NCBI GenBank assembly: GCA_964589175.1
Contig: CAZPRY010000011.1
Span: 1 to 64,000 of the forward strand
Source of the DNA: CAZPRY01 sp964589175
GTDB lineage: Bacteria > Fidelibacterota > UBA2242
Reading direction: 5' to 3'
DNA length: 64,000 bases
Shown here: in pieces, positions 8,347 to 17,901 of the stretch
Position numbering within the stretch: position 1 is the first letter of the stretch
How the letters are laid out: the number at the start of each line of letters is the position of its first letter
The notes under the pieces: model-generated
Told to the model about the DNA's origin: nothing
What the model saw: the letters and a program-made list of their open reading frames with translations, nothing else
Database searches by the model: none
Translations under genes and position numbers: made by a program

Positions 8347-9678
8347 TTACAGCAGAATCGAAGTGGAAATGGTGAACTGCTGTTCCCTGAATTTTTGCGA
8401 AGTAGTGGTACTGAAATATGAATCGCGGATTTTACGACTGCCGGTAGCCAGCTGGTAATTCAGTCCCAGGATAATCATGTCCTGTAGTTTGGCCTCTACG
8501 CCGAGTCCCATCAACTGGTTATATTGTTCGTTCTTTGGCAGATTGTCATAAGGGCGCGGGATCAGGCGGTAGCCCAGCTTTGCTGTGATATTTTTATAGA
8601 GCGGCAGGGTCAGGCCGACCCCGATATCGGTAGTACGGTGCAGATTAAGCTTAATATCTGTATTAATTCGGTTATCTATAGTCGTCTTTTTGATGGAATT
8701 ATCATCTTCATTAAAAATTGTCTCCTCGATATTTGAGTCAAATTTGAGGCCACCCCAGTTATGGAAAGTGAAATCGAACGCCAAGGTGATGTCATGCAGC
8801 GTCAGGGCCGCATTCGTGGCAAATTCCATCGGATAGCGAACACTGTATTCGTAACTAATTAGGTCCTCGGCGCTGGAAGGATCGGCACCTTCATAGGTCT
8901 GGTGTTCCCGAATCTGGTTGACCTCGTCCACCGACAGTTTCAGCGGAGTCGACAGCCGCAGGCCGAAGGCCAGATAGGACGTATGATAGCTCAGGCCGAA
9001 ATCGATGTTGGCCCCGCGGTATTCGGGTTTGATGACTTCCGTACGAATAAAACGGGAATAGGTAAAAGCGTCCGTGGTGTCGCTGTCGATTCCTTCATAG
9101 GTGTAACGACGGTCGCCGCGGTGGAAATTGACCGACAGCCCCAGAAAAAGGTTCTCCCGGAATTCGACGGCGCTGCTCAATTTGAAACTGTTTAGTGTCC
9201 CGATTTCATCGATCGCGCTTTTCAGATAATATTGTGACGATTCGAAATCGGCCAGACCTTCCGACCGGACGACGTTGTTATACTGCGCCGAGGGTGCGAA
9301 TGCAAATCCCAGGACGAACGAACCCTGGTAAACTTCTACGGGGTAGGCAAAGCCGAATCCGTTATGCCTGAAGTAGTTTTCCGATTTTTCGGAAGTTCTG
9401 GCATTGGGAACGAGCTGCCCCTCCTGGTCAAACAGGCCGTATTGAAAAGCCATATAGGCGGCGGGACGTTGAAGCGTGGCGAGATTGGCCGGGTTCAACG
9501 ATAGGCTGGAAACATCGCGGGAGAAGGTGCTGCCATTGGTAACGGCAAATGAAGACGCGCCGAATCCCCGGATTGTCCAGAAAGGTCGCAGGGCGTCCTC
9601 AAACGTCTGGGCCGGAAGCAACGAAATCGAAAAAACCGACAGCATAACGATAAAAAACGAACGACGATATTTCTGCAT
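8347..9678 (-). CDS. outer-membrane beta-barrel protein, FadL/OmpP1-like
   Basis: This 443-residue protein has a signal peptide ending LLPAQ (about residue 24) followed by RGFGASSFAVTNG...SLNPANLA, the N-terminal pattern of FadL/PorV-like barrels in which a 'gas...a..n....l..NPA.l' motif is common. The rest alternates polar and hydrophobic residues in strand-length blocks with Tyr and Phe girdles, as expected of an outer-membrane barrel of about 14 strands. Its start ATG overlaps the stop of the upstream lipoprotein gene by one base (TAATG), so the two are likely translated together. The substrate is unknown; hydrophobic-compound uptake or a structural role in secretion are both possible. Confidence 0.75.
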   Translation of the reverse strand: MQKYRRSFFIVMLSVFSISLLPAQTFEDALRPFWTIRGFGASSFAVTNGSTFSRDVSSLSLNPANLATLQRPAAYMAFQYGLFDQEGQLVPNARTSEKSENYFRHNGFGFAYPVEVYQGSFVLGFAFAPSAQYNNVVRSEGLADFESSQYYLKSAIDEIGTLNSFKLSSAVEFRENLFLGLSVNFHRGDRRYTYEGIDSDTTDAFTYSRFIRTEVIKPEYRGANIDFGLSYHTSYLAFGLRLSTPLKLSVDEVNQIREHQTYEGADPSSAEDLISYEYSVRYPMEFATNAALTLHDITLAFDFTFHNWGGLKFDSNIEETIFNEDDNSIKKTTIDNRINTDIKLNLHRTTDIGVGLTLPLYKNITAKLGYRLIPRPYDNLPKNEQYNQLMGLGVEAKLQDMIILGLNYQLATGSRKIRDSYFSTTTSQKFREQQFTISTSILL

Positions 9679-10913
9679 TATCTTTTCCTTGAATTCGATG
9701 ATTTGCCGGACGAACTGCTGCTCGACGATTTGCTCGAAGACGAACCGGAACTGCTCGAGCGGGAACCCGAGGAAGAGGAGGAAGAGCGCGATCCGGAGGA
9801 ACTGCGAACCGACGGACTGGAATGACTGGATGAACCGGAGTTGGACGATCGGTTGATGCTGCGTTGGCGCGAAGAGGAATCGCTATCGGAACTCGACGAT
9901 TTACGGGATGAACTTCGCTGAGATGATTGTTTGGACGAACTTTTTGAAGAGGAACCCGAACTGCTCGATGAACCGGAATCGGAGGGTTTATAGGTACTGC
10001 GCTGGCGACTTGCGGAGTTGTCATCCGAATCGGATGGTTCGTTGGATGAATCGCGTTTTCGCGTAACCGTGGTGGCGGTGTTTTGATCTTCGTTTTCGTT
10101 CTGGGTATCGCGGGATCTCTCAACCGATAGCGGGAGGGCTTGCATTTCGGTGTTTTGCAGAGATCGGGTTGTCGGATATTTTTGTGGCACCTTTGAAGTC
10201 GTATTGGTGTTGGTCAAAGACTCATTCTTCTCGCGGTTGCGGGTTAACTGGGTTGTATTGGTTGAATTCGAAGGTCCGGCACCCACGCTTGACCCGGCCA
10301 CGGAAGTAGCCATGGGGCCCATCAGCGTGTTCTGAGTACCGGCGCCCGGCGTGTTATAGTCCCGTTCCCGTGTACCGGCCACACGGCCCCGCTGTAATTC
10401 CACTTCGCCGTCCGCGTAGCTCCAGCTGCCGCTGTGGTAATAATAATTGAATCCCGAGAAAGGATTGTAGTAGTAACCTCTTCCCCGATACGAATACGGA
10501 GAATAAAACGAGTAGAACGGATCGTAGTAGCCGTAAAACGGATCATAGAAAAACGGATCGTAGAAACCGGTATAATAGTTGTTGTAGGGATAGTAGGAGT
10601 GGCCCCAGTACAGGTTGACCGACCAGAACGGATCGTTCCAGTAGAACGGATCATACATCCGGTTTTGATTCCCATAGCCCTCGCGCATGAAATCGCGCAT
10701 GCCGTCGCGGTAACCGACATCGTACAGGGACAATTGTGGCGCTTCGAATTGGTAATCTTCGTAACCCTCTTCCGGATAATAGTATTCTTCGTTTTCCTGT
10801 GGTTGTTCGGAGTACTGTTGATTTTCGATAGCCGGAGCCCAAACCTGTGTGTAGCAACCGGATAGTATTACAGTTGCTAGAAGGGGAATTAGGATGATCG
10901 AGCTCTTTTTCAT
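9678..10913 (-). CDS. Tyr-rich and Ser-rich low-complexity lipoprotein
   Basis: This 411-residue protein carries a clear lipoprotein signal (MKKSS...VILSGC, Cys20 lipidated). An acidic stretch (22-60) is followed by a Tyr/Phe/Pro-rich region (about 75-170) with the tetrapeptide YDPF or close variants repeated many times, and then by a Ser/Thr-rich tail (about 280-411) that is mostly Ser with Lys, Arg and Asp. The tail looks disordered and may be glycosylated or wall-associated; that is inference. No enzyme domain is visible. It is the first gene of a two-gene unit with the outer-membrane protein and is transcribed divergently from the LptF/G gene across 223 bases. The function is unknown. Confidence 0.8.
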   Translation of the reverse strand: MKKSSIILIPLLATVILSGCYTQVWAPAIENQQYSEQPQENEEYYYPEEGYEDYQFEAPQLSLYDVGYRDGMRDFMREGYGNQNRMYDPFYWNDPFWSVNLYWGHSYYPYNNYYTGFYDPFFYDPFYGYYDPFYSFYSPYSYRGRGYYYNPFSGFNYYYHSGSWSYADGEVELQRGRVAGTRERDYNTPGAGTQNTLMGPMATSVAGSSVGAGPSNSTNTTQLTRNREKNESLTNTNTTSKVPQKYPTTRSLQNTEMQALPLSVERSRDTQNENEDQNTATTVTRKRDSSNEPSDSDDNSASRQRSTYKPSDSGSSSSSGSSSKSSSKQSSQRSSSRKSSSSDSDSSSRQRSINRSSNSGSSSHSSPSVRSSSGSRSSSSSSGSRSSSSGSSSSKSSSSSSSGKSSNSRKR

Positions 10914-11136
10914 GGCAATGCCTTTCTACATTTTCTCTTCTAATATAGTCATCAATGAACTATACTTCAAGGCAATCTTACAGTTCTTAGACAACCTAAT
11001 CCATATAAATGTTCCCTGCGTATTTCTTTCTGCCATATATCGGGGCGATCGGGTGTGATTTGAATCAAAGTCCAGGCCGGTGCACCGATGGATAACGATC
11101 GTTCCGGCGCCGCATTATTCTTTTTAAAAACCGTCC

Positions 11137-12603
11137 ATGCGAGTGTATATTTGGCTTATGGGAGGAAAGTTGCACACATCTGCAAAAAAAGTATACGAAT
11201 TCAGCGGCGGGTGGATCGGCGCCAGATATATCTATCGGGAACTTCTGTTTCCATTTCTCTTTTCGATAGCCGTCGTTACTTTCGTCCTGTTAACCAATTT
11301 TTTACTCAAATCGATCGACCGGCTGCTGGGTAAGGGACTGCCGGTGATGGTCGTGATCGAGTTTATTTATTTGAATATGGCCTGGATTGTTGCCATGTCC
11401 ATTCCGATGGCGATTCTGGTGGCCTGTGTGATGGCTTACGGGCGTCTCGCGGAGGACAACGAGATCACCGCAATGCGCGCCAGCGGGATCAGTTTCATTT
11501 CGATTCTTATCCCGGGGATCATCTTCGGCGTGATCGTGGCGGTTTTCATGGTTTACTTTCACAACAATGTTCTGCCAAAATCCAATTACAAAGCCAAACT
11601 GCTCTACCGGGACATCTACCGCAAGCGTCCGGATTTAAATATCGAACCCGGCTATTTCATGGATGATTTGCCGGAATACTCGATTTACGTAAAAGAAAAA
11701 AACGGCGATATACTCAAAGACATTACGATCTATAATAAGGATCCCAGGGAGGTTCAGACGACAATCTATGCCGACAGCGGATTCATTCAGGTGGAAGGCA
11801 CGAAAGTCCGTTTCACGCTGCTGCACGGTGAGATTCATGAACTGGATTTGAAAAATACCGAAGAGTACCGGCGCAATAATTTTGAGCGGCACATCATCAC
11901 CCTTTCGGTTGATGATCTCCTGCTGGAAAGGAGCAGCGAAACCCGCCGCGGCGATCGCGAAATGAATATCGCCATGCTGCATGAGAAAGTCGTGCAGTTT
12001 CAGGGGGAAAGACAGCGCGTCCTGGATAAAATCCGGGAACTGGTGCAGACCGAGCTTGGTCAGGACACCGGCACGAATTTCAAAGCTTTGGCCGATATCG
12101 TCGAGCACCGGAAATCGGTTAATCAGGAAACCTTATCGACGAGCGCCGCCCGGGTCGAAAACCGCAAACTGGATATCCTGCTGTCGCGCGTGAAAGGCGA
12201 ACTCACGCTACTGAACACGTACCAGAAACAGATCAGCCGCTACTGGGTCGAGATCAATAAAAAACTATCCATCCCGTTTGCCTGTATCGTGTTCGTACTG
12301 GTCGGTGCGCCGCTGGGTGTAATGACCCGGCACGGTGGGATCGTCGTGGCAATTTTATCGAGTTTCTTATGCTTCTTGCTGTACTATGTGTTTCTGATCG
12401 GCGGGGAGGAGCTGGCGGATCTGGCGATCATCCCGCCTTTCTGGGCGATGTGGAGTTCCAATATTCTGCTCACCATCGTCGGGATCTACCTGATTCACTA
12501 TACGGTTCAGGAACAGAGAAGCATTAATTTTTCGGCGTTGATAGCCCGGATACGGAAAGAAAAACCGGGGAATGATCGGATTTGTAAAGGGAAAAAGGTG
12601 TAA
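11137..12603 (+). CDS. LptF/LptG family lipopolysaccharide export permease
   Basis: This is a YjgP/YjgQ-family permease, the inner-membrane component that with LptB extracts lipopolysaccharide for export. Residue numbering below is from ATG 11137 (488 residues). The pattern YIYRELLFPFLF marks the first helix, followed by helices around 60-85 and 105-130, a large periplasmic beta-jellyroll region (about 140-270), a charged coiled insertion (about 275-365) and three C-terminal helices (about 375-475, including LSIPFACIVFVLVGAPLG). The start is uncertain: the N-terminus before the first helix is about 25 residues longer than usual, and TTG 11170 has a good ribosome site (GGGAGG) just upstream. 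Only one member of the F/G pair is in the window. The phosphorylase gene follows two bases after the stop. Confidence 0.9.
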   Translation: MRVYIWLMGGKLHTSAKKVYEFSGGWIGARYIYRELLFPFLFSIAVVTFVLLTNFLLKSIDRLLGKGLPVMVVIEFIYLNMAWIVAMSIPMAILVACVMAYGRLAEDNEITAMRASGISFISILIPGIIFGVIVAVFMVYFHNNVLPKSNYKAKLLYRDIYRKRPDLNIEPGYFMDDLPEYSIYVKEKNGDILKDITIYNKDPREVQTTIYADSGFIQVEGTKVRFTLLHGEIHELDLKNTEEYRRNNFERHIITLSVDDLLLERSSETRRGDREMNIAMLHEKVVQFQGERQRVLDKIRELVQTELGQDTGTNFKALADIVEHRKSVNQETLSTSAARVENRKLDILLSRVKGELTLLNTYQKQISRYWVEINKKLSIPFACIVFVLVGAPLGVMTRHGGIVVAILSSFLCFLLYYVFLIGGEELADLAIIPPFWAMWSSNILLTIVGIYLIHYTVQEQRSINFSALIARIRKEKPGNDRICKGKKV

Positions 12604-12605
12604 AA

Positions 12606-13907
12606 ATGCTGCCGGTGACTTTTATTGAGGATAAAAAAAGAGGGCATGAGCATAGCCAGCGGGACATCAAAGAGTTCCTCATGGCCTATGTGGAGGGAAA
12701 AGTCCCGGATTACCAGGTAGCCGCCTGGCTTATGGCCGTCAATTTTCAAGGCATGACCGACCGGGAGACGATTGCACTGGTCGAAGTTATGCTGCATTCC
12801 GGCGAGACGATCGATCTTTCCGGCATCCCGCAGTTTAAAGTGGACAAACACAGCACGGGCGGCGTGGGAGATAAAGTCTCGCTGATTCTGGCGCCGGTCG
12901 CCGTTGCGGCCGGCTGTGTAGTGCCGATGATTTCAGGCCGGGGATTGGGGCATTCCGGCGGAACGCTGGATAAGCTCGAGAGCATACCGGGTTTCGACGT
13001 TCACCTGAGCAAGACGGAATTCATCGACCTGGTCCGGCGCACCGGGATGGGCATGATGGGGCAAACCCAAGAGATCTGTCCGGCCGATCGCAAGATGTAC
13101 GCCCTGCGCGATGTCACGGCAACCGTCAAATCGATTCCACTCATCTGCGGCAGCATTCTGAGCAAGAAAATCGCCGAAGGTATCGACGGTCTCGTGCTGG
13201 ACGTAAAAACCGGCAACGGCGCCTTCCTGGCCACTTATGAGCAGAGCCGGGAACTCGCGCAGAATCTCAAAAAAATCGGCGAGCATTTCGGTTTAAAGGT
13301 CAAAGCTTCCCTGACGGACATGAATCAGCCGCTCGGGGCGGCGGTGGGCAATTGGCTGGAGGTTGTTGAATCGATCGAGGTGTTGAAGGGCGGTGGTCCC
13401 CGTGATTTGCGGGAAGTTACCCTGCATCTGGCCGCCTGGATGATTGCGCTGTCCGGTATTGAAAAGGAGTATGCGGAAGGCAGGCAACGAGCCCAAAAAA
13501 TGATTGATTCAGGTGCGGCTTACGATAAATTTGTGGAGATGGTGCGTGACCAGGGCGGAGATGTGACCTTCATCGAGAAACCGGAAAAGTATCCCAAAGC
13601 CCCGGTGATTAAAGCTGTCACTGCGCTAAAATCGGGATATCTGCATTCCGTGGATACCACGGCCATCGGTATGACGGCGGTGGGACTGGGTGCGGGCAGA
13701 ATAACGATGGAAGATCGGATCCAGCCCGAGATGGGACTGCTGATGAAGAAAAATATCGGCGATTCCGTCGATGTCGGTGAAGAACTTGCCGTTCTCCATG
13801 CACCGGACGATGACAGCTATAATATTGCGCTGCGCAAAATCCGCGAAGCAATCAAAATTCGGGAAGACCAAACCGATCCGCCTGAACTGTTCTATGAAAC
13901 GTTCTAA
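12606..13907 (+). CDS. pdp: pyrimidine-nucleoside (thymidine) phosphorylase
   Basis: The 433-residue length matches pyrimidine-nucleoside phosphorylases, which split thymidine, deoxyuridine or uridine with phosphate into base and (deoxy)ribose 1-phosphate for nucleoside salvage. The N-terminal helical domain is followed by the phosphate-site signature KHSTGGVGDK, the glycine-rich GRGLGHSGGTLDKLE and the ENNV-type region DVKTGNGAF. The C-terminal domain (about 345-433) has the usual GRxTMEDRIQPEMGL stretch. It starts two bases after the LptF/G stop and its stop is separated by one base from the convergent AlkD-like gene. Whether it acts on thymidine only (deoA) or on both pyrimidine nucleosides (pdp) cannot be decided by eye. 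Confidence 0.93.
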   Translation: MLPVTFIEDKKRGHEHSQRDIKEFLMAYVEGKVPDYQVAAWLMAVNFQGMTDRETIALVEVMLHSGETIDLSGIPQFKVDKHSTGGVGDKVSLILAPVAVAAGCVVPMISGRGLGHSGGTLDKLESIPGFDVHLSKTEFIDLVRRTGMGMMGQTQEICPADRKMYALRDVTATVKSIPLICGSILSKKIAEGIDGLVLDVKTGNGAFLATYEQSRELAQNLKKIGEHFGLKVKASLTDMNQPLGAAVGNWLEVVESIEVLKGGGPRDLREVTLHLAAWMIALSGIEKEYAEGRQRAQKMIDSGAAYDKFVEMVRDQGGDVTFIEKPEKYPKAPVIKAVTALKSGYLHSVDTTAIGMTAVGLGAGRITMEDRIQPEMGLLMKKNIGDSVDVGEELAVLHAPDDDSYNIALRKIREAIKIREDQTDPPELFYETF

Positions 13908-13908
13908 C

Positions 13909-14610
13909 TCAATCCTCACGAATGCCGAGGCGATCCCGGATCGGGCGGCTTTTTAATTCCCGCAGCGCGTCCGCCGCGATCCAGCGGGCACTTTTCGATT
14001 CCATCAGCGCAATTTCTTCGGCCAGATCGATGCACTTCGTATAGAGCGTCCGGTTGCGTTTGCCGATCTGGCGCAGAGCCCAGTTCACGGCTTTCTTCAC
14101 CAGATTGCGTTCGTCCGATGCACCCGCTTTGATGAGCGGCAGAAACGGTTCGAAAGCTTCATCGGCGGCCTTCTTGTCGCTGACCGCCAGGCGGGCCATC
14201 AGAACGAATCCCGTCCGGCGGAAAAACTCTTCGGAGCGCCGGCTGTATTCGACGGCTTTGCGGTAGGCAAAGAGCGCCTTCTCGAAGAGGTTCATGCAGC
14301 ACTGATCGCAGATTTCCCAGTAATCGAAACTTGCCGTCCAGGTTTCCATCTGATCCTCGGTCAGCTGGGTTGGATCATCGATCATGCCGGCCAGGATACG
14401 CGTCTCGCGTGAATCGTAAGCCCAGAGCCGCAAGGCCAGTGCATGGTTTTTGCGATGCGCCCTGGCAATGCGGCGCAGTTCGGGGATTTTAATCCCGAAA
14501 GTCTGGCCCGGCGTAATGCCGAAGCGTTCCATCCCGGCGATAGCATCCGGATTTGCCAGGCTGTGGAGCTCATCCAGTATCTGTCTGAATTTTTCTTCCG
14601 TGGTTTGCAC
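13909..14610 (-). CDS. AlkD-like DNA alkylation repair protein
   Basis: This 233-residue, all-helical protein belongs to the DNA alkylation repair family built from HEAT-like repeats. AlkD members remove bulky or cationic alkylated bases without flipping them. Recognisable family stretches are GITPGQTFGIKIPELRRIA, the aromatic/acidic patch WTASFDYWEICDQCC, and RNLVKKAVNWALRQIGKRN, which corresponds to the conserved helix carrying the DNA-contacting Trp. The gene is convergent with the phosphorylase gene (one base apart) and divergent from the macro-domain gene. Some family members are not glycosylases, so catalytic activity is an inference. Confidence 0.88.
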   Translation of the reverse strand: MQTTEEKFRQILDELHSLANPDAIAGMERFGITPGQTFGIKIPELRRIARAHRKNHALALRLWAYDSRETRILAGMIDDPTQLTEDQMETWTASFDYWEICDQCCMNLFEKALFAYRKAVEYSRRSEEFFRRTGFVLMARLAVSDKKAADEAFEPFLPLIKAGASDERNLVKKAVNWALRQIGKRNRTLYTKCIDLAEEIALMESKSARWIAADALRELKSRPIRDRLGIRED

Positions 14611-14735
14611 AGTATTTTCCTCATCCCAATTTCACGATTTCCGGCGGTTTAATCCAGATGAAAATGGTTGGCTTCTTCAACTGCTGTGCTTAGCTTCGCA
14701 AACGGCGACAGTTAAAAAGGGAGGCTGCTCTGCAG

Positions 14736-15308
14736 GTGATCGAGGTAATTATGCAAACCTTTAACAGAATCGAGATTGTCGAGGGTGATTTAACCCGGCA
14801 GGAGATCGCCGCCATTGTCAATGCGGCGAACTCAAGTCTGCTGGGTGGCGGCGGTGTCGATGGAGCCATTCATCGGACGGCCGGTCCGGACCTGCTGGCC
14901 GAATGCCGGAAAATCCGGCAGGAGGAATTGCCAGACGGTTTACAAACGGGCGAAGCGGTTATCACCCGGGGTTATCATCTGCCGGCCAAATTCGTGATTC
15001 ATACTGCCGGGCCGATATGGCGCGGGGGAGGGTTCCGGGAAGCCGAACTGCTCGCCGATTGCTACCGCAATTGTCTTCAAATTGCAATGCAAAATCATTT
15101 GAAGGATATTGCCTTCCCGGCCATCAGCACCGGTATTTATCGCTTCCCCAAAGAACCGGCGGCCGAAATCGCCCTGCGGGAAACGCTGGCTTTCCTGGCG
15201 AAAAATAGTGTACCGGAAAAAGTTTACTTCGTTGTGATCGGTGAGAATGTAGCCGTTTACCGCGAGACGTTCGAACGCTTGTCCGCTGAATCGGCGACCG
15301 GGGCCTAG
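14736..15308 (+). CDS. macro-domain protein (ADP-ribose / O-acetyl-ADP-ribose hydrolase type)
   Basis: The protein is a single macro domain of the YmdB/MacroD type, which binds ADP-ribose and removes it from proteins or deacetylates O-acetyl-ADP-ribose. The signatures are IVNAANSSLLGGGGVDGAIHRTAG (adenine and distal-ribose loop, with catalytic Asn/Asp) and AFPAISTGIYRFP (phosphate loop). A GTG at 14736 gives 190 residues; ATG 14751 gives 185 and fits the family's N-terminus (MQTFNRIEIVEGDLT) equally well. AAGGGAGG at 14717-14724 favours the GTG. The stop overlaps the stop of the convergent dipeptidase gene by four bases. Its divergent neighbour is a DNA alkylation repair gene, a mild hint at a stress or repair context. 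Confidence 0.93.
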   Translation: MIEVIMQTFNRIEIVEGDLTRQEIAAIVNAANSSLLGGGGVDGAIHRTAGPDLLAECRKIRQEELPDGLQTGEAVITRGYHLPAKFVIHTAGPIWRGGGFREAELLADCYRNCLQIAMQNHLKDIAFPAISTGIYRFPKEPAAEIALRETLAFLAKNSVPEKVYFVVIGENVAVYRETFERLSAESATGA

Positions 15309-16477
15309 CCTTTGCCGGCGATTCGCTCTACTTCACGGAAAACACGCATAAAGTTGGCGCCCCAGATTTTTTCGATGGCCGAATCGGCATAACCCCTGCG
15401 CAGCAATTCGCGCGTAATATTTTTCATTTCACTGACATTCCGGCAACCTTCGACCTCACCGCCGCCGTCGAGATCGGTGCCGATACCCACATGATCGATC
15501 CCGGCGATTTTCACGATATGATCGATATGATCGACGACATCGCCAACCGTTGCCAGTTCACGAACATATTCGGCATCGATGCGATCCCATTTGTCCATCT
15601 CGATCTGTTTCAGGCGAGGCGGAAGAATCGCGTAATTCGGGAATTTCTGCTTGGCGGCTTCGATGGCGGCATCCCTTTCCGGGAACGGTGCGGGTGTTTT
15701 GACAAAATCGGAGAATATGCACATCTGGATGACGCCGCCGTTACGAGCCAGGGTGCGCAGCATGTCATCGTCGAGATTGCGCTTGTGGTCGCAGAGGGCG
15801 CGGGCGCAGGAATGCGAAGCGACGACGGGCGCTTTGCTCTGTTTCAGAACGTCGTAAAACGTCTTATCGGAGGCATGCGAAAGATCGATGATCATACCCA
15901 GGCGGTTCATCTCGCGTACAGCCGCCCGGCCGAATTCGCTCAGGCCATTATGCTCCGGTTCAGTGGCGGAAGAATCGCAAATTTCGTTGTTGGCGATGTG
16001 ACAGAGCGTGATATAGCGCGCCCCGAGATCGTAAAAGTGTTCGATGAGCGAGAGGTCGCTGCCGATCGGGTAGCCGTTTTCGAGGCCGATAAAAACGGCG
16101 CGTTTAGCGGCGGCTTTGATGCGGTAGGCGTCGTCGGGAGTCAGGGCCAGTTCGGCCAGCTGCGCATTCCGATCGATAGACCGGCGGATTGCAGCGATGA
16201 CATTTTCGGCATTATTTCGGGCGGCACGATGGGCAGCCGCGCTGCGGTCGCCCTGATCGATGAACACGGCGAAAAAAGCAGCATCCAGACCACCCTCCCG
16301 CATGCGCGCAAAATCCACGCGGGGGCCGGATCGGAACGAATCGTAGCGCCGCGAGATATCGAAACTCTCCAGTATCAGACGCAAAGGGGTATCGACGTGG
16401 GAATCCAGGGTCAGTATCTTTTGATGTAAATCTTCGATTTTCTGAGCAATGGCTGCTTCGGATGAGTTTTTAGACAT
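15305..16477 (-). CDS. membrane dipeptidase (peptidase M19), cytoplasmic-looking paralogue
   Basis: This 390-residue zinc enzyme belongs to the M19 (renal dipeptidase) family, which cleaves dipeptides and tolerates a D-residue at the C-terminal side. Metal-site motifs are LDSHVDTP (H-x-D), GLENGYPIG (bridging Glu), and the two His in LSHAS and ASHSCARAL. No signal peptide is visible, unlike the paralogue directly upstream at 16495-17727, with which it shares most of its sequence. The 17-base gap and common strand suggest one transcript. The pair looks like a tandem duplication in which one copy lost or never had an export signal. Confidence 0.92.
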   Translation of the reverse strand: MSKNSSEAAIAQKIEDLHQKILTLDSHVDTPLRLILESFDISRRYDSFRSGPRVDFARMREGGLDAAFFAVFIDQGDRSAAAHRAARNNAENVIAAIRRSIDRNAQLAELALTPDDAYRIKAAAKRAVFIGLENGYPIGSDLSLIEHFYDLGARYITLCHIANNEICDSSATEPEHNGLSEFGRAAVREMNRLGMIIDLSHASDKTFYDVLKQSKAPVVASHSCARALCDHKRNLDDDMLRTLARNGGVIQMCIFSDFVKTPAPFPERDAAIEAAKQKFPNYAILPPRLKQIEMDKWDRIDAEYVRELATVGDVVDHIDHIVKIAGIDHVGIGTDLDGGGEVEGCRNVSEMKNITRELLRRGYADSAIEKIWGANFMRVFREVERIAGKG

Positions 16478-16494
16478 GATTCTCTGCTTGTGAT

Positions 16495-17727
16495 TTACGG
16501 CTTGTCAGCGACTTTTTGGACCTCCCGGAAGACCCGCATGAAATTGCCGCTCCAGATCTTCCCGATGTCTTTGGAATTGTATCCGCGCCGCAGGAGTTCG
16601 ACGGTGATGTTCTTCGTTTCGCTGACGTCAAAGCAACCTTCGATGCCGCCGCCGCCGTCAAAATCCGAACCGATGCCGACGTGATCGATGCCGGCGACCG
16701 CAACGATATGATCGATGTGATCGACGGCATCCTGTACCGTTGCGAGTATCGCGGGATAATGTTCATCCAGTTTATCGCGCTCTTCTAAATAGCGGACTTT
16801 CTGGTCATCGGTCATTTTATTGTAATCGGGATATGCCAGGTCCAATGAATCCATGATGGCTTCGCGTCGCGGATTCTGGGCAATGGTTTTAATGTAGCCG
16901 CTGTAGAGACACAGTTGAATGACTCCGTCGTTTTGGACCAGCGCGCGCAGCATGTCATCGGTCACGTTGCGGGGCTCGTTACACAGAGCCCGGGCACAGG
17001 AGTGCGATAAAATGACCGGCGCTTGCGATTCTGCCAGCGCATCATAGAAGGTGGCGTCCGAAGCGTGGGAAAGGTCGATCATCATTCCCATGGAATTCAT
17101 CACGCGAACGACTTCGCGTCCGAATTCGCTCAACCCGCCATGTTCAGTGCTGTCGGTAGAAGAATCGCAGATATCGTTGTTTTTCGTATGACATAAGGTA
17201 ATGTAACGCGCGCCGAGGTCGTAGAATTCCCGGATACGTGTCAGATCGCGGCCGATCGGGTAGCCGTTTTCGAGACCAATGAAGATCGCGCGTCTTCCGG
17301 TCTTTTTGATGCGGTAGGCATCTTCAGGAGTGTAGGCGAGCTCGGCCAGCGCGGCGTTTTCCTGCACCGCCCGGTCGATGGAGGCAAACATGTTCTGAGC
17401 ATGCTCATAGGCGCTGTCGGTCACTTTCGGGCTGCGCTCGTTCTGGGCGATAAAAACCGCGAAAAACGAAGCATCCAGGCCGCCTTCTTGCATACGCACA
17501 AAATCGACTTTACCGCCGCGTGCCCGGGCGTTGTTGCGCTTGCCGATGTCGAAATTTTTACGCAGGATTTTTAATGGCGTATCGCAGTGCGAATCCAGCG
17601 TCAGAATACGTTCATGGAGCCGGTCGGCCTTGCGGATCAATCGTTTTTCAGCGGCGGCATTACCGCAATTATGGCAGGTAAATACCAGGAAAAGCCCGCT
17701 GAGGAAGATAAAAAGTATTCGTTTCAT
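16495..17727 (-). CDS. membrane dipeptidase (peptidase M19), lipoprotein paralogue
   Basis: This 410-residue M19 dipeptidase has the same metal motifs as its neighbour: LDSHCDTP, GLENGYPIG, LSHAS and LSHSCARAL. The N-terminus (MKRILFIFLSGLFLVFTCHNCG) is a signal peptide with cysteines at 18 and 21 that could be lipidated, although the boxes (VFTC, CHNC) are not ideal. It would therefore act in the periplasm or at the outer membrane, while the downstream copy appears to stay inside. Together with the exported D-aminoacylase at 20030-21715 it suggests scavenging of D-amino-acid-containing peptides, such as wall fragments. Confidence 0.92.
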   Translation of the reverse strand: MKRILFIFLSGLFLVFTCHNCGNAAAEKRLIRKADRLHERILTLDSHCDTPLKILRKNFDIGKRNNARARGGKVDFVRMQEGGLDASFFAVFIAQNERSPKVTDSAYEHAQNMFASIDRAVQENAALAELAYTPEDAYRIKKTGRRAIFIGLENGYPIGRDLTRIREFYDLGARYITLCHTKNNDICDSSTDSTEHGGLSEFGREVVRVMNSMGMMIDLSHASDATFYDALAESQAPVILSHSCARALCNEPRNVTDDMLRALVQNDGVIQLCLYSGYIKTIAQNPRREAIMDSLDLAYPDYNKMTDDQKVRYLEERDKLDEHYPAILATVQDAVDHIDHIVAVAGIDHVGIGSDFDGGGGIEGCFDVSETKNITVELLRRGYNSKDIGKIWSGNFMRVFREVQKVADKP

Positions 17728-17901
17728 GTGCGCCCTTTGTCAATCGAAGTAAATAACTGGGCAAAGATAGTCATAAGATTTCAAATTTCCATCAGTTAAA
17801 TCACGCTCTCGAAGGGGCTAATTTAGGAAAAATAGCAGAGCTGCGTTCGGAATTCCGAGCGCAGTGAGTGAAGGCAGTAAAATCGCTTAGGAGTGGTTCG
17901 T

